Shown here piece after piece: positions 34,835 through 44,906 of a stretch of DNA of 64,000 nucleotides. The position numbers and the translations under genes are program-made. Under the pieces are notes generated by a model. That model did not search any database and had not been told where the DNA came from. It saw only the letters and a list, made by a program, of their open reading frames with translations. Source of the stretch: Nakamurella lactea DSM 19367 (GTDB lineage Bacteria; Actinomycetota; Actinomycetes; Mycobacteriales; Nakamurellaceae). Each line of letters opens with the position of its first letter. Positions within the stretch are counted from its first letter, which is position 1. Location: the NCBI RefSeq assembly GCF_000426645.1, contig NZ_AUFT01000011.1, positions 213,344-277,343 of the forward strand, written 5' to 3'.

Positions 34835-36370
34835 ATGGACACCCTCGAGCACATCCTCGGAATCTCGGCGATCGTCATGCTGGTGGCGCTGGCCGCCATC
34901 CGGGTGTCGAGGCGGCTCGGCATGCCGTCGATGTTGCTGTACCTGGCCATCGGGATGGTGCTGGGCAACGCCGGCCTGGGGATCGATTTCGGGACGACAG
35001 CCACCAGCGGTCCGACTCCGTCCGGCACCCTGCTCACCGAGCAGCTCGGGCTGGCGGCGCTGGTGCTGATCTTGGCCGAGGGCGGTCTCACCACCCGCTG
35101 GCAGTCGGTGAAACCCGCGCTGGGACTGGGGATTTCGCTGGCCACGATCGCCGTGGTGGTGTCGATCGCGATCTGCGGACTCGGCGTGCACCTGTTGATG
35201 GGGTTCGACTGGCGGACCAGTCTGCTGTGGGGCGCGGTGCTGTCCTCGACCGACGCAGCCGCGGTGTTCTCGGTGCTTCGCGGGGTTCCGGTGCGCCGAA
35301 AACTCTCGGCAGCACTCGAACTGGAGTCCGGCCTCAACGACGCGCCGGTCGTACTGGCCGTGGTGATGCTCGCCAGCCCCGATCCGATCACCTGGACCGC
35401 TCCGTTGCTGGTGATCTACGAACTCGTCGTCGGCGCGCTGATCGGCGCCGCGATCGGCTTCGGTGGGGCCTGGTGGCTGCGCCGGGTTGCGCTGCCCGCC
35501 GGGGGCCTGTACCCGCTGGCTGCGCTGGCGCTGATCGTCGGCGCGTACGCGCTCGGCGGCGAGGTGCATGCGTCCGGGTTCCTGGCGGTGTACGTGACCG
35601 CCCTGATCCTCGGCAACTCGTCGCTACCGAACCGGGCAATTACCTTGTCCTTCCACGAAGGGCTGGGCTGGCTCGCCCAGATCGGACTTTTCGTCCTGCT
35701 GGGCCTGTACGTCGATCCCACCCGGCTGCCCGAGGTACTGCTGCCGGGTCTGGCCATCGGGTTGATGCTGCTGTTGGTGGCCCGCCCCATCTCGGTGGTG
35801 GCCGCCTCGCTGCCGTTCCGGCTGTCCTGGCGAGAACAGGCGTTCCTGTCCTGGTCGGGCCTGCGGGGCGCGGTGCCAATCGTGCTGGCCACCATCCCGC
35901 TGATGTACGGGCGGGAGACGGCACAGGACCTGCTGGATCTGATGGTGGTCGTGGTGGTGGTGTACACCCTGCTGCAGGGCACCAGTCTGAAACGGATCGC
36001 CGGCTGGCTCGGCATCATCGATGTGGCGCCGTCGGACGAGGTGCAGATCGAGGCCTCGACGCTGGATCGGATGGGTGCCTTCGTGCTGCAGGTCGGCGTG
36101 CCCGAGGGCTCGCGAATGCACGGTGTATACCTGTCCCAGCTGCGGTTGCCGAAATCGACGACCGTCGCCTTGATCCTGCGCGAGGGGGTGTCGCTGCCGG
36201 TCACCCCGACGACCAGGCTGCAGACCGGTGACGACCTGCTGATCGTGGCGCCGCAGAAGGTTCGCGGCGCCACCGAGCAGCGGCTGCGAGCGGTCAGCCG
36301 CAACGGCCCGCTGGTCGGCTGGTTCACCAGGCCGGCCACCGGCCCTGCCGAGCGGACGTCCGAACAGTGA
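34835..36370 (+). CDS. Cation/proton antiporter, CPA1 (NhaP2/CvrA-like) with RCK_C domain
   Basis: The 511-residue product has about 12 membrane helices with the CPA signatures: GMVLGNAGLG, GAVLSSTDAAAVF near residue 135 (ion-binding Asp), LESGLNDAP near 170, and SGLRGAVPIVLA near 345. A cytosolic TrkA-C/RCK_C regulatory domain (about 408-490) binds nucleotide-type ligands in related K+/H+ antiporters; in some bacteria such domains bind c-di-AMP. It probably exports K+ or Na+ for protons. The ATG follows metF by 47 bp. Confidence 0.88.
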   Translation: MDTLEHILGISAIVMLVALAAIRVSRRLGMPSMLLYLAIGMVLGNAGLGIDFGTTATSGPTPSGTLLTEQLGLAALVLILAEGGLTTRWQSVKPALGLGISLATIAVVVSIAICGLGVHLLMGFDWRTSLLWGAVLSSTDAAAVFSVLRGVPVRRKLSAALELESGLNDAPVVLAVVMLASPDPITWTAPLLVIYELVVGALIGAAIGFGGAWWLRRVALPAGGLYPLAALALIVGAYALGGEVHASGFLAVYVTALILGNSSLPNRAITLSFHEGLGWLAQIGLFVLLGLYVDPTRLPEVLLPGLAIGLMLLLVARPISVVAASLPFRLSWREQAFLSWSGLRGAVPIVLATIPLMYGRETAQDLLDLMVVVVVVYTLLQGTSLKRIAGWLGIIDVAPSDEVQIEASTLDRMGAFVLQVGVPEGSRMHGVYLSQLRLPKSTTVALILREGVSLPVTPTTRLQTGDDLLIVAPQKVRGATEQRLRAVSRNGPLVGWFTRPATGPAERTSEQ

Positions 36371-36382
36371 CCAGCTGTTTGA

Positions 36383-36388
36383 GACACT
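36383..36388 (+). promoter_or_regulatory. -10-like hexamer of lspA
   Basis: GACACT, 6 nt before the GTG at 36395, with no ribosome-binding site. Confidence 0.3.
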
Positions 36389-36394
36389 GACACG

Positions 36395-37114
36395 GTGAAT
36401 CACCCACTGGACACGCCGGAACCGGCCGACGACCCCGCCCCCGACCGTCGGGTCGACGCGGGGTCAGTTGCCGATCGTCCCGCTGACGACACTGCCGCCG
36501 ACCCGGCTGACGACCACGCTGCGGCGGCGCCCGACATCGCCCCCGTCAGCCCTACGGCGCCTGCGGCGTCCCGCAAGTGGGGGTTGGTACTGGTACTGGC
36601 CGTGCTGATCCTGATCGCCGACCAGATCACCAAGGTGATTGCCGTCGCCAACCTGACCGAAGGCGGACCGTCGCCGCGGATCCTCGGCGGGCTGGTGTAC
36701 TTCTCGCTGATCCGCAACCCCGGCGCGGCCTTCTCGATCGGCACCGGGATGACCTGGATCCTGGCGATCGTCGCACTCGCCGTGGTGGTGGTGATCATCC
36801 GGATGGCCTCGAAGCTGCGGTCGGCGATGTGGGCCACCAGCCTCGGTCTGATCCTGGGTGGTGCGCTCGGCAACCTGTCGGACCGGATCTTCCGCAGCCC
36901 GGGAGTGATGCGTGGCCACGTGGTCGACTTCGTGTCGGTGTTCGGTCCGAACGCTGAGCACTTCCCGGTGTTCAACGTGGCGGACTCGGCGATCACCATC
37001 GGCGGCGTGCTGCTGGTGCTGACGGCCGTGCTGGGCATCGAGTTCGACGGGACCAGGCCGCGCCGCGAGCACCGGGCCACGGTCGCCTCAGGCGCCGACC
37101 GAGCCGATGGCTGA
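36395..37114 (+). CDS. lspA: Lipoprotein signal peptidase (signal peptidase II)
   Basis: The 239-residue product has an Asp/Ala/Pro-rich N-terminal extension of about 60 residues, then four membrane helices. The two catalytic Asp are in [10 protein letters not shown] and [21 protein letters not shown] and [10 protein letters not shown] are also diagnostic. It cleaves prolipoproteins such as CtaC and DppA of this window after lipidation. It overlaps the pseudouridine synthase gene by 8 bp, the lspA-rluD pairing common in bacteria. Confidence 0.95.
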   Translation: MNHPLDTPEPADDPAPDRRVDAGSVADRPADDTAADPADDHAAAAPDIAPVSPTAPAASRKWGLVLVLAVLILIADQITKVIAVANLTEGGPSPRILGGLVYFSLIRNPGAAFSIGTGMTWILAIVALAVVVVIIRMASKLRSAMWATSLGLILGGALGNLSDRIFRSPGVMRGHVVDFVSVFGPNAEHFPVFNVADSAITIGGVLLVLTAVLGIEFDGTRPRREHRATVASGADRADG

Positions 37115-38033
37115 CTATCGCCGGATGCCGGTGCCGGAAGGACTGGCCGGCCTGCGGGTCGATGCCGGGCTGGCCAGGATGCTGGGGATGAGCCGGACCA
37201 GCATCGCCACCCTGATCGACACCGGCGACGTGCTGCTCGACGGCGCGCAGGTGAGCCGTTCGACCCGACTGGAAGCGGGCGGCTGGCTGGAGGTGACCCT
37301 GCCCGAGCCGGACCGCGGACCGCAGGTGCGGCCGGAGACGGTCGACGGGCTCGCCGTGATCTATCAGGACGACGACATCGTGGTGGTCGACAAACCGGTC
37401 GGTGTCGCGGCGCACCCGTCGCCGGGCTGGACCGGACCCACCGTGCTCGGAGCCCTTGCCGGGCTGGGGATCTCGCTGGCCACCTCGGGGGCGGCGGAGC
37501 GGCAGGGGATCGTGCACCGACTGGATGTCGGCACCACCGGGGTGATGGTGGTGGCCAAGAGTGAGCACGCCTACTCGGTGCTCAAGGACGCCTTCCGCCA
37601 GCGCACCGTCGACAAGGTCTACCACGCGGTGATCCAGGGTTTCCCCGACCCCACCGCCGGCACCATCGATGCACCGATCGGTCGACATCCCAAGGCGGAC
37701 TACAAGTTTGCCGTGGTGGCCGGTGGTCGCGAGTCGGTGACGCATTACGAAACACTGGAGGCGTTCCGGTCGGCGACCCTGCTGGAGGTTCATCTGGAGA
37801 CCGGCCGGACCCACCAGATCCGGGTGCATTTCTCGGCGATGAAGCACCCGCTGGTCGGGGACCTGACCTACGGCGCCGATCCGACGCTGGCGAAAACAGT
37901 TGCTCTGCAACGGCAGTGGCTGCATGCCAGGTCGCTGTCGTTCGCTCATCCGGCGGACGGCCGGACGGTCAGGTTCGACAGCGACTATCCCGCCGACCTG
38001 GCCGCTGCGCTGGACGTGCTCCGCCAGGGCTGA
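37107..38033 (+). CDS. rluD: RluA/RluD-family ribosomal pseudouridine synthase
   Basis: The 308-residue product has an N-terminal S4 RNA-binding domain (about 10-75) and a catalytic domain with the Asp in [15 protein letters not shown] near 136, plus [12 protein letters not shown] near 230. It converts uridines of 23S rRNA helix 69, if it is a true RluD. It is coupled to lspA by overlap. Confidence 0.92.
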   Translation: MADYRRMPVPEGLAGLRVDAGLARMLGMSRTSIATLIDTGDVLLDGAQVSRSTRLEAGGWLEVTLPEPDRGPQVRPETVDGLAVIYQDDDIVVVDKPVGVAAHPSPGWTGPTVLGALAGLGISLATSGAAERQGIVHRLDVGTTGVMVVAKSEHAYSVLKDAFRQRTVDKVYHAVIQGFPDPTAGTIDAPIGRHPKADYKFAVVAGGRESVTHYETLEAFRSATLLEVHLETGRTHQIRVHFSAMKHPLVGDLTYGADPTLAKTVALQRQWLHARSLSFAHPADGRTVRFDSDYPADLAAALDVLRQG

Positions 38034-38054
38034 CGGGAACCCCGCCCGACGGGG

Positions 38055-38996
38055 TCAGGCCGTCGGCAGCGACCAGGTGAGCGTCCGGTCGGCCAGATCG
38101 GGCCGCACACACCAGCGCACGCCGACCACCGCGACGTCGGAGTCGATCAGGAAGATGGTCCAACCGTCGGCCGAGTCGCCGCCGGCCACCCCGACCCGAT
38201 GGGCCGGATGGCCCCCGATCGCGACCGGCGCCTTCGGCAGGGCGCGGCCGTCGGCGGCGACCAGGAAGAGGTACAGGTCGGGCATGCAGTCGTGCGGCGC
38301 CGGCCCGTCGTTGGCGACGGTGGTGCGGACCAGCACGGCCCGCTCGGTGTCGTCGAGCCGAAACCCCGCCGCGCTCAGGATGTCGTCGCCGGGGTCGACC
38401 ACCTCGGTCACCGTCACCACCAGCCGCTCGCCGGACAGCCCGACGGCCCGCTGCGCGGTACCGACCGGGGGAGTGTGCGTCATCGGAGGCACCTGGGCGG
38501 GACCGGCGGCGCGCTCGGCGAGTGTGGTCGCCGTGACCTCGGTCGACCACCCCTGCTGCGTGGTCGAGGCCGGATCGGCCTCTCTCGACGCCCAGGCGGC
38601 GGTGCCGGGAACTCCCCACATCGACTCGGGTGACATCGGCGTCATCGCGGCATCCGGTGACGCGGGGCCGGCCGGGGACACCACCGGACCGGGCCGCGCG
38701 GCTGTCTGCTGCCAGGCCGGCGGCGGCATATTCGGCGTCGCCGCGGGCACCGGGCCGCGTTGCACGATCTGCCAGAGCGCGGCCGGGTCGCCCTCGGCGA
38801 CCAGCCGCAGCGGCAGGCCGGCATCGTTCATCGTCACCAGCCTGGCGGCCGCGTCCTGCTGACCGAGGCCGGCCTGCCAGGCGAGCTGCGGGAGCCCGGC
38901 CGACGGCGTCTTCGCCAGTTCGGCGAGCAGCCGCAGATCGACGGCGTCGGGCACCGGGCGACGGCGATCGCCGTCACCGTTCGGAAGACTCGTCAC
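38055..38996 (-). CDS. Unknown protein with winged-helix-like N-terminus and Ig-like C-terminal domain
   Basis: The 313-residue product starts with an AsnC/MarR-like helix-turn-helix: [26 protein letters not shown], then [21 protein letters not shown] Pro/Ala-rich linker follows (about 80-190). The beta-rich C-terminal domain (about 195-310: [46 protein letters not shown]) resembles DUF4352-type immunoglobulin folds normally found outside the cell. No signal peptide or membrane helix is seen. The GTG at 38996 has TAGGTT 7 nt upstream. Function unknown. Confidence 0.7.
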   Translation of the reverse strand: MTSLPNGDGDRRRPVPDAVDLRLLAELAKTPSAGLPQLAWQAGLGQQDAAARLVTMNDAGLPLRLVAEGDPAALWQIVQRGPVPAATPNMPPPAWQQTAARPGPVVSPAGPASPDAAMTPMSPESMWGVPGTAAWASREADPASTTQQGWSTEVTATTLAERAAGPAQVPPMTHTPPVGTAQRAVGLSGERLVVTVTEVVDPGDDILSAAGFRLDDTERAVLVRTTVANDGPAPHDCMPDLYLFLVAADGRALPKAPVAIGGHPAHRVGVAGGDSADGWTIFLIDSDVAVVGVRWCVRPDLADRTLTWSLPTA

Positions 38997-39003
38997 CCCA
39001 TCG

Positions 39004-39009
39004 AACCTA
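39004..39009 (-). promoter_or_regulatory. -10 hexamer, leaderless start of the 38055 gene
   Basis: TAGGTT on the minus strand, 7 nt before the GTG at 38996. Confidence 0.4.
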
Positions 39010-39115
39010 CTTCACCAGGTCGGCGGGTCGGGCGGGTGTCGGTGTCCCGGCGGTGTCGGCCCAGGGTGGTAGAACGGACACTCATAGATCGTGCGTGGCT
39101 GGAAGGAGCCGGTTG

Positions 39116-42100
39116 GTGTCTGACGACTCCTTCGTTCATCTGCATGTGCACACCGAGTACTCGATGCTCGATGGGGCTGCCAGGCTCACCGAACTGTTCG
39201 CCAGGGCCGCGGACCTGCAGATGCCCGCCCTGGCGATGACCGATCACGGCAACGTCTTCGGCGCCTACGACTTCTACTCGAAGGCCAAGGCGGCCGGGGT
39301 CAAACCGATCATCGGGCTGGAGGCCTACCTCACCCCGAACACCGCGCGGTACGACAAGTCGCGCGTCCAGTGGGCTTCCGGCGGTCAGGACGACGTCTCG
39401 GGATCCGGCGCCTACACCCACATGACGCTGCTGTCGGAGTCGACCGAGGGCATGCACAACCTGTTCCGGCTGTCGTCGCGGTCCTCGTTGGAGGGCTTCT
39501 ACTTCAAGCCACGCGCCGACCGCGAGCTGCTGAACGATTACGCCAAGGGCCTGATCGCCACCACCGGCTGCCCGTCGGGTGAGGTCCAGACGTGGCTGCG
39601 GATCGGCAGCTACGACAAGGCACTGGCCAGCGCCGCGGAGTTCCGGGACATCTTCGGTGCCGGCAACTTCTTCGTCGAGTTGATGGATCACGGCCTGGCG
39701 ATCGAGAACAGGGTGCGCGACGGGCTGCTGCGGATCGCCAAGGACCTCGGGCTGCCGATGGTCGCCACCAACGACCTGCACTACACCAGGCCCGAGGACG
39801 CCACCGCGCACGAGGCGTTGTTGTGCGTGCAGTCGCAGAGCACGCTGGACGACCCGAACCGGTTCAAGCTCGAGGGTCACGACTACTACCTCAAGTCGGC
39901 GGCCGAGATGCGGGCGATCTGGGACGACAAGCACGGCCTGCGCGAGGCCTGCGACAACACTCTGCTGATCGCCGAGCGCTGCCAGATCGAGTTCGACGAG
40001 AACAGCTCGTACATGCCCCGGTTCCCGGTTCCCGACGGCGAGAACGAGACCAGCTGGTTCATCAAGGAGGTCGATCGGGGGCTGGTCGCCCGGTTCCCGG
40101 ACGGCGTCAGCGACGAGGTCCGGCGCCGCGCCGACTACGAGGTCGACGTCATCACCAAGATGCGGTTCCCCGGCTACTTCCTGGTGGTCGCGGACTTCAT
40201 CAACTGGTCAAAGAACAACGGCATCAGGGTCGGGCCCGGCCGCGGTTCCGGTGCCGGTTCGATGGTGGCCTACGCCATGCGGATCACCGACCTGAACCCG
40301 ATCGAGCACGGCCTGCTGTTCGAGCGGTTCCTGAATCCGGACCGGGTGTCGATGCCCGACTTCGACGTCGACTTCGACGAGCGCCGGCGCGGCGACGTGA
40401 TCCGCTACGTCACCGACAAGTACGGCGACGACCGGGTGGCGCAGATCGTCACCTACGGGACGATCAAGGCGAAGCAGGCCGTGAAAGACGCCTCGCGCGT
40501 CCTCGGTTATCCGTTCTCGATGGGCGACCGGATCACCAAGGTGATGCCGCCACCGGTGATGGGCAAGGACGTCCCGCTGTCGAAGATCTTCGACCCCACC
40601 CACGACCGCTACTCCGAGGGCAGCGAGTTCCGGGCGCTGGTCGAGTCCGATGCCGAGGTGCAACGGGTGGTCGACACCGCGAAGGGCCTGGAAGGGCTGA
40701 AGCGGCAGTGGGGTGTGCACGCGGCCGGCGTGATCATGTCCTCGGATCCGCTGATCGATCTGATTCCGATCATGATGCGCCCACAGGACGGCGCCGTCAT
40801 CACCCAGTTCGACTACCCGACCTGCGAGCGGCTCGGGTTGATCAAGATGGACTTCCTCGGGCTGCGGAACCTGACGATCCTGGACGACGCGCTGGAGAAC
40901 ATCAAGAACAACCGCGACGAAACCGTTGTCCTGGAAGACCTTTCACTCGACGATCCGGCCGCTTTCGAGCTGCTGGCGCGCGGCGACACGCTCGGCGTCT
41001 TCCAGCTGGACGGCGGCCCGATGCGGGCCCTGCTCCGATCGATGAAGCCGGACACCTTCGAGGACATCTCGGCCGTCGGCGCGCTCTACCGCCCTGGTCC
41101 GATGGGTGCCGACTCCCACAACGAGTACGCCCATCGCAAGAACGGCCGCAAGCCGGTGGTGCCGATCCATCCGGAACTGGCCGAGCCGCTGGCCGAGATC
41201 CTGGGCGAGACCTACGGTCTGATCGTCTATCAGGAGCAGGTGATGGCCATCGCGCAGAAGGTGGCCGGCTTCTCGCTCGGACAGGCCGACATTCTTCGTC
41301 GGGCGATGGGCAAGAAGAAGAAGTCCGAACTGGACAAGCAGTACGAGGGCTTCTCCCAAGGGATGGCCAGCCAGGGCTTTTCGCCGGCGGCGGTCAAGAC
41401 CCTCTGGGACATTCTGTTGCCGTTCTCCGACTATGCGTTCAACAAGGCGCATTCGGCTGCCTACGGGGTGATCTCGTACTGGACCGCCTACCTGAAGGCG
41501 AATTACCCGGCCGAGTACATGGCGGCCCTGCTCACCTCGGTCGGTGACGACAAGGACAAGATGGCCATCTACCTGGCCGAGTGCCGCACCCGTGGCATCA
41601 CCGTGCTGCCACCGGACGTGAACGCCAGCGAGAAGAACTTCACCCCGGTGGGGACCGACATCCGGTTCGGACTGTCGGCGATCCGCAACGTCGGGAACAA
41701 CGCGGTGGCCGGGATTCTCGCCGCCCGCAAGGAGAAGGGCGCCTACACCGATTTCTCCGACTTCCTGGACAAGGTGGATTCGGCCGCCTGCAACAAGAAG
41801 GTGGTCGAGTCGCTGATCAAGGCCGGCGCCTTCGATTCCCTCAAGCACCCGCGCAAGGGACTGCTGATGGTGCACACCGACGCCATCGACGCAGTGCTGA
41901 GCGTGAAGAAGGCCGAGGCGGCCGGCCAGTTCGACCTGTTCGGCGACCTGACGGCCGAGGAGGTCGGCGGTGGGATGACGGTGGACATCCCGGACTCCGA
42001 GTGGGACAGCAAGCTGTTGCTCGGGTTCGAGCGAGAAATGTTGGGGCTGTACGTGTCCGGACATCCGCTGGCCGGCTTCGAGCACCTGCTGAGCGCGCAG

Positions 42101-42637
42101 AGCGACAGCTCCATCCCGGAGATCCTGGACGGTACCGTCGCCGATCGGCAGATGGTCACGGTCGGCGGGATTCTCACCGGACTGCAACGGCGGGTGACGA
42201 AGAACGGCGACCCATGGGCCTCGGCCACCCTGGAGGATCTGGCCGGCGGTGTGGAGGTGGCCTTCTTCCCCAGGGTGTACGCCGATCACGCGCTGAACCT
42301 CGCCGAGGACGCCATCGTGCTGGTCAAGGCCAGGGTTTCCCGCAGCGACGAACGGCTGTCACTGCACGCCCAGTCGGTGACCGTCCCGGACCTCAACGCC
42401 GGTCCCGGAAAGGGGCCGGTGCAGGTCACCATGTCCGCGGTGCGCTGCACCCCGCCGGTGGTCGACCGGTTGCGGGAGGTGCTGCGGCAGCATCCCGGCA
42501 CCACTGCCGTGCACCTGCGACTGATGAACGGCAGCCGGCAGACCATGGTCCAGCTCGACGACGCCTGGCGGGTGACGCCGACCTCGGCGCTGATGGGTGA
42601 TCTGAAGGCACTGCTCGGTGCGGATTGTCTGACGTGA
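39116..42637 (+). CDS. dnaE: DNA polymerase III alpha subunit
   Basis: The 1173-residue product is the main replicative polymerase (DnaE1 type). A PHP domain comes first ([23 protein letters not shown]), then the palm with [13 protein letters not shown] and the catalytic [12 protein letters not shown] near residue 415, fingers/thumb with [10 protein letters not shown], and a C-terminal HhH and OB fold. The PHP metal residues appear intact, so the subunit may proofread itself as in mycobacteria. The GTG at 39116 has GGAAGGAG 7 nt upstream; the longer frame back to 38630 overlaps a divergent gene and is rejected. It overlaps the next gene by GTGA. Confidence 0.96.
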   Translation: MSDDSFVHLHVHTEYSMLDGAARLTELFARAADLQMPALAMTDHGNVFGAYDFYSKAKAAGVKPIIGLEAYLTPNTARYDKSRVQWASGGQDDVSGSGAYTHMTLLSESTEGMHNLFRLSSRSSLEGFYFKPRADRELLNDYAKGLIATTGCPSGEVQTWLRIGSYDKALASAAEFRDIFGAGNFFVELMDHGLAIENRVRDGLLRIAKDLGLPMVATNDLHYTRPEDATAHEALLCVQSQSTLDDPNRFKLEGHDYYLKSAAEMRAIWDDKHGLREACDNTLLIAERCQIEFDENSSYMPRFPVPDGENETSWFIKEVDRGLVARFPDGVSDEVRRRADYEVDVITKMRFPGYFLVVADFINWSKNNGIRVGPGRGSGAGSMVAYAMRITDLNPIEHGLLFERFLNPDRVSMPDFDVDFDERRRGDVIRYVTDKYGDDRVAQIVTYGTIKAKQAVKDASRVLGYPFSMGDRITKVMPPPVMGKDVPLSKIFDPTHDRYSEGSEFRALVESDAEVQRVVDTAKGLEGLKRQWGVHAAGVIMSSDPLIDLIPIMMRPQDGAVITQFDYPTCERLGLIKMDFLGLRNLTILDDALENIKNNRDETVVLEDLSLDDPAAFELLARGDTLGVFQLDGGPMRALLRSMKPDTFEDISAVGALYRPGPMGADSHNEYAHRKNGRKPVVPIHPELAEPLAEILGETYGLIVYQEQVMAIAQKVAGFSLGQADILRRAMGKKKKSELDKQYEGFSQGMASQGFSPAAVKTLWDILLPFSDYAFNKAHSAAYGVISYWTAYLKANYPAEYMAALLTSVGDDKDKMAIYLAECRTRGITVLPPDVNASEKNFTPVGTDIRFGLSAIRNVGNNAVAGILAARKEKGAYTDFSDFLDKVDSAACNKKVVESLIKAGAFDSLKHPRKGLLMVHTDAIDAVLSVKKAEAAGQFDLFGDLTAEEVGGGMTVDIPDSEWDSKLLLGFEREMLGLYVSGHPLAGFEHLLSAQSDSSIPEILDGTVADRQMVTVGGILTGLQRRVTKNGDPWASATLEDLAGGVEVAFFPRVYADHALNLAEDAIVLVKARVSRSDERLSLHAQSVTVPDLNAGPGKGPVQVTMSAVRCTPPVVDRLREVLRQHPGTTAVHLRLMNGSRQTMVQLDDAWRVTPTSALMGDLKALLGADCLT

Positions 42638-43260
42638 GCGGGCTACCGCGCCCGAAGGTGCCCTCCCGGAATCTGGCCTGCGCCGCGGTGGCCGGCGTCG
42701 GCGTCCTGTCCGGGCTCGGTCAGGCGGTGCTGTGGGCACGGATCGCCCCACAGGAGCGATGGGTGGCCTACGTCGACAGCGATCCGCTGTCGCTGCCGAC
42801 GGAGAGCATGCACCGGTTCACCGCGATCGGGATGTTCGCGCTGATCTCGCTGGTGATCGGCATCGTGTTGGCCGTTGCCGCCTGGCAGATCCGGTTCGCC
42901 CGATCCTGGCAGTTGCTGGTCTCGGCCGGGCTCGGGGCGGCCGGCGGATCCGCCCTGGCCTTGTGGCTCGGTCCGATCATGGCCGGCGGCGAGCTGCCGG
43001 TGAACGTCCATCCGGTCGACCAGCCGGTGATCGTCTCGATGCCACCGAGCATCAGCTGGACACTGGTGGCCGTCACTCCGATGGCGGTGATGCTGATCTA
43101 CACCTTCCTGGCGGCCTGGCATCCGGATCCGGATCTCGGCCGGCCGCCGGCCGCCGGTGTGCGACCGCCTGATGCCGGTGCCGTCACCGGTGCCCAAGGC
43201 GCCGACGCGCTGGCCTCGATGCCGACCGCTCCGATCCCGATCATTCCGCCCGGTGGCTGA
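42634..43260 (+). CDS. DUF2567-type membrane protein
   Basis: The 208-residue product has four hydrophobic helices (about 17-36, 66-88, 97-118, 147-163) and a Pro/Ala-rich tail. Its layout, with a short periplasmic loop between helices 1-2 ([19 protein letters not shown]), resembles actinobacterial DUF2567. The GTG at 42634 overlaps the dnaE stop, so it is translated with dnaE. The 3' end overlaps the convergent amidohydrolase by 20 bp. Function unknown. Confidence 0.7.
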   Translation: MSGLPRPKVPSRNLACAAVAGVGVLSGLGQAVLWARIAPQERWVAYVDSDPLSLPTESMHRFTAIGMFALISLVIGIVLAVAAWQIRFARSWQLLVSAGLGAAGGSALALWLGPIMAGGELPVNVHPVDQPVIVSMPPSISWTLVAVTPMAVMLIYTFLAAWHPDPDLGRPPAAGVRPPDAGAVTGAQGADALASMPTAPIPIIPPGG

Positions 43261-44734
43261 TCCGCCCGTCGACAATCGTTGCCAGCACATTCATCTGCGC
43301 CAGATCCTCGGCGGCGACCTCCGTCGGGTCCTGGGCCAGCAGTACCAGGTCGGCCCGGTCGCCGACCGACGGCGTGAGCCGGCCGCCGGTCGAGGCCGAG
43401 ATCGCGTCGGCCACGCCGATCGCCTGCTCACCGTGCCAGGGCGGTCGGCCGCCGCTGGTGCGGGTGACGGCCGCGGCGATGGCGTTCCAGGGATCCAGCC
43501 GGGACACCGGAGCATCGGACCCGAACTCGAGGGTGGCCCCGGCCGCCAGCAACGACGCGTAGGGGTAGGCCCGGTCGGTGCGCGAGTTCCACTGCAGATC
43601 GGCGACGTCGCGGTCCTCGACCGCGTGGGACGGTTGCACTCCGGCGATGACCCCGAGCTCGGCGAAGCGCGGAAGGTCCCGCTCGCTCACCAGCTGCGCA
43701 TGCTCGATCCGCCCACCGACCCCGGCAGCCTGGAAGCAGTCGAGGGCCAGCGTGTTGGCCAGGTCGCCGATCGCGTGTACCGCAAATGAAAGACCGTGCT
43801 GTGCGGCAGTTCTCATCAGCGAAACGAGTTCGTCCGGATCTTGGGTGAGCAGCCCGCGCGCCTCCAACGGGTCGACGACCCCCGGGTAGGGGTCGTGGCA
43901 GAAGGCGGTGCGGGTGTTCAGCGAACCGTCCATCAGCGTCTTGCACGGTCCGACCGTCACCAGCGCGTCGGTGCCCGGCACCGGTGCCCCGGTGCGTTGC
44001 CCCCGCTCGATCGCCTCCGCCATCCCGCCGGGCCGAATCGCCGCCCGCACCCGGATCGGCAGTCGCCCGTTGCGCTGTGCGCGGCGCGCCCACACCACAG
44101 TGGAGTCGGTGAATTCGAAGTCGGTGATCTCGGTGACGCCGAGGGCGGCTGCCCGGTTGGCGGCCTCGATCGCCCAGCCGTCGGTCTCGTCGGCGGAGGC
44201 CTCGGGCAGCCGGCGCAGTGCCTCGAAACAGTCCGCCTCGCGGAGCAGCCCCGTCGGATGGTCGACATCGACCAGCCGCAGCGCGGCAGGCGAGAACCAG
44301 GCGCAGTGCAGATCCTGGGAGATCAGCACGGCCGGCACCTGTGGAAGTACCCGTTGCAGCAGATCTTTGTGCGGGGCATCCGGCCACAGCCCGTCCCGGA
44401 ACCCGAAGCCGATGAACACCTGACCAGCCGACAGTCCGGACTCGGAGTGTTTGCGCCGCATCACTTCTGCCGCCTCGACCGCCGATCCGGTTGCGGCCAG
44501 ATCGACGCGCTGCAGTGCCGCGGCCCACTGCGAGAGGTGGACGTGGGCGTCCCGGAGTCCCGGCAGCAGGGTCCCGCCGTGCCCGTCGATCACCTCGGCG
44601 CCGCCCGGCGCCGCTCCGGTGACTTCGATGCCGATGACGGTGCCGTTCGCGACCCGGACGTCGACCTCCGGTCCGCCGAGCCCGCGGCGAACCCGGCGCA
44701 GCAGCAGATCGGGGGAAAATGCGGGACCGGACAC
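43241..44734 (-). CDS. YtcJ-like amidohydrolase (amidohydrolase family 3)
   Basis: The 497-residue product has the metal-binding DAHVHLSQW (H-x-H) near residue 67, DLHCAWFSPAALRL near 150, HAIGDLANTLAL near 340, EHAQLVSERDLPRF near 362 and FGSDAPVSRLDPW near 420, then the C-terminal beta strand that closes the composite sandwich. It resembles N-substituted formamide deformylases, which hydrolyse formamide or other amide bonds; the real substrate is unknown. The GTG at 44734 has GAGG 5 nt upstream. It lies downstream of the PucR regulator on the same strand, which suggests control by it. Confidence 0.85.
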   Translation of the reverse strand: MSGPAFSPDLLLRRVRRGLGGPEVDVRVANGTVIGIEVTGAAPGGAEVIDGHGGTLLPGLRDAHVHLSQWAAALQRVDLAATGSAVEAAEVMRRKHSESGLSAGQVFIGFGFRDGLWPDAPHKDLLQRVLPQVPAVLISQDLHCAWFSPAALRLVDVDHPTGLLREADCFEALRRLPEASADETDGWAIEAANRAAALGVTEITDFEFTDSTVVWARRAQRNGRLPIRVRAAIRPGGMAEAIERGQRTGAPVPGTDALVTVGPCKTLMDGSLNTRTAFCHDPYPGVVDPLEARGLLTQDPDELVSLMRTAAQHGLSFAVHAIGDLANTLALDCFQAAGVGGRIEHAQLVSERDLPRFAELGVIAGVQPSHAVEDRDVADLQWNSRTDRAYPYASLLAAGATLEFGSDAPVSRLDPWNAIAAAVTRTSGGRPPWHGEQAIGVADAISASTGGRLTPSVGDRADLVLLAQDPTEVAAEDLAQMNVLATIVDGRISHRAE

Positions 44735-44906
44735 GTCAACCTCGGCAATCCTCGGCAACCGTGGCGGCGGACGCGGGTTGCGGTCGTCGGGTGGCCTGCC
44801 CGCGACGCTATGTGCAGGTTCGCGTTCGGAGCATCGTCGGTGGCTGGGAACTCCAGGGGTCGGTCTTGTCGAAAGCCACAAGCAGGGGAGCGTGCGAAGC
44901 CGGAGC

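Noticed and set aside
38630-39115. Upstream extension of dnaE
   Set aside because: It is Arg/Pro-rich shadow sequence antisense to the 38055 gene; the PHP domain begins at the GTG at 39116.
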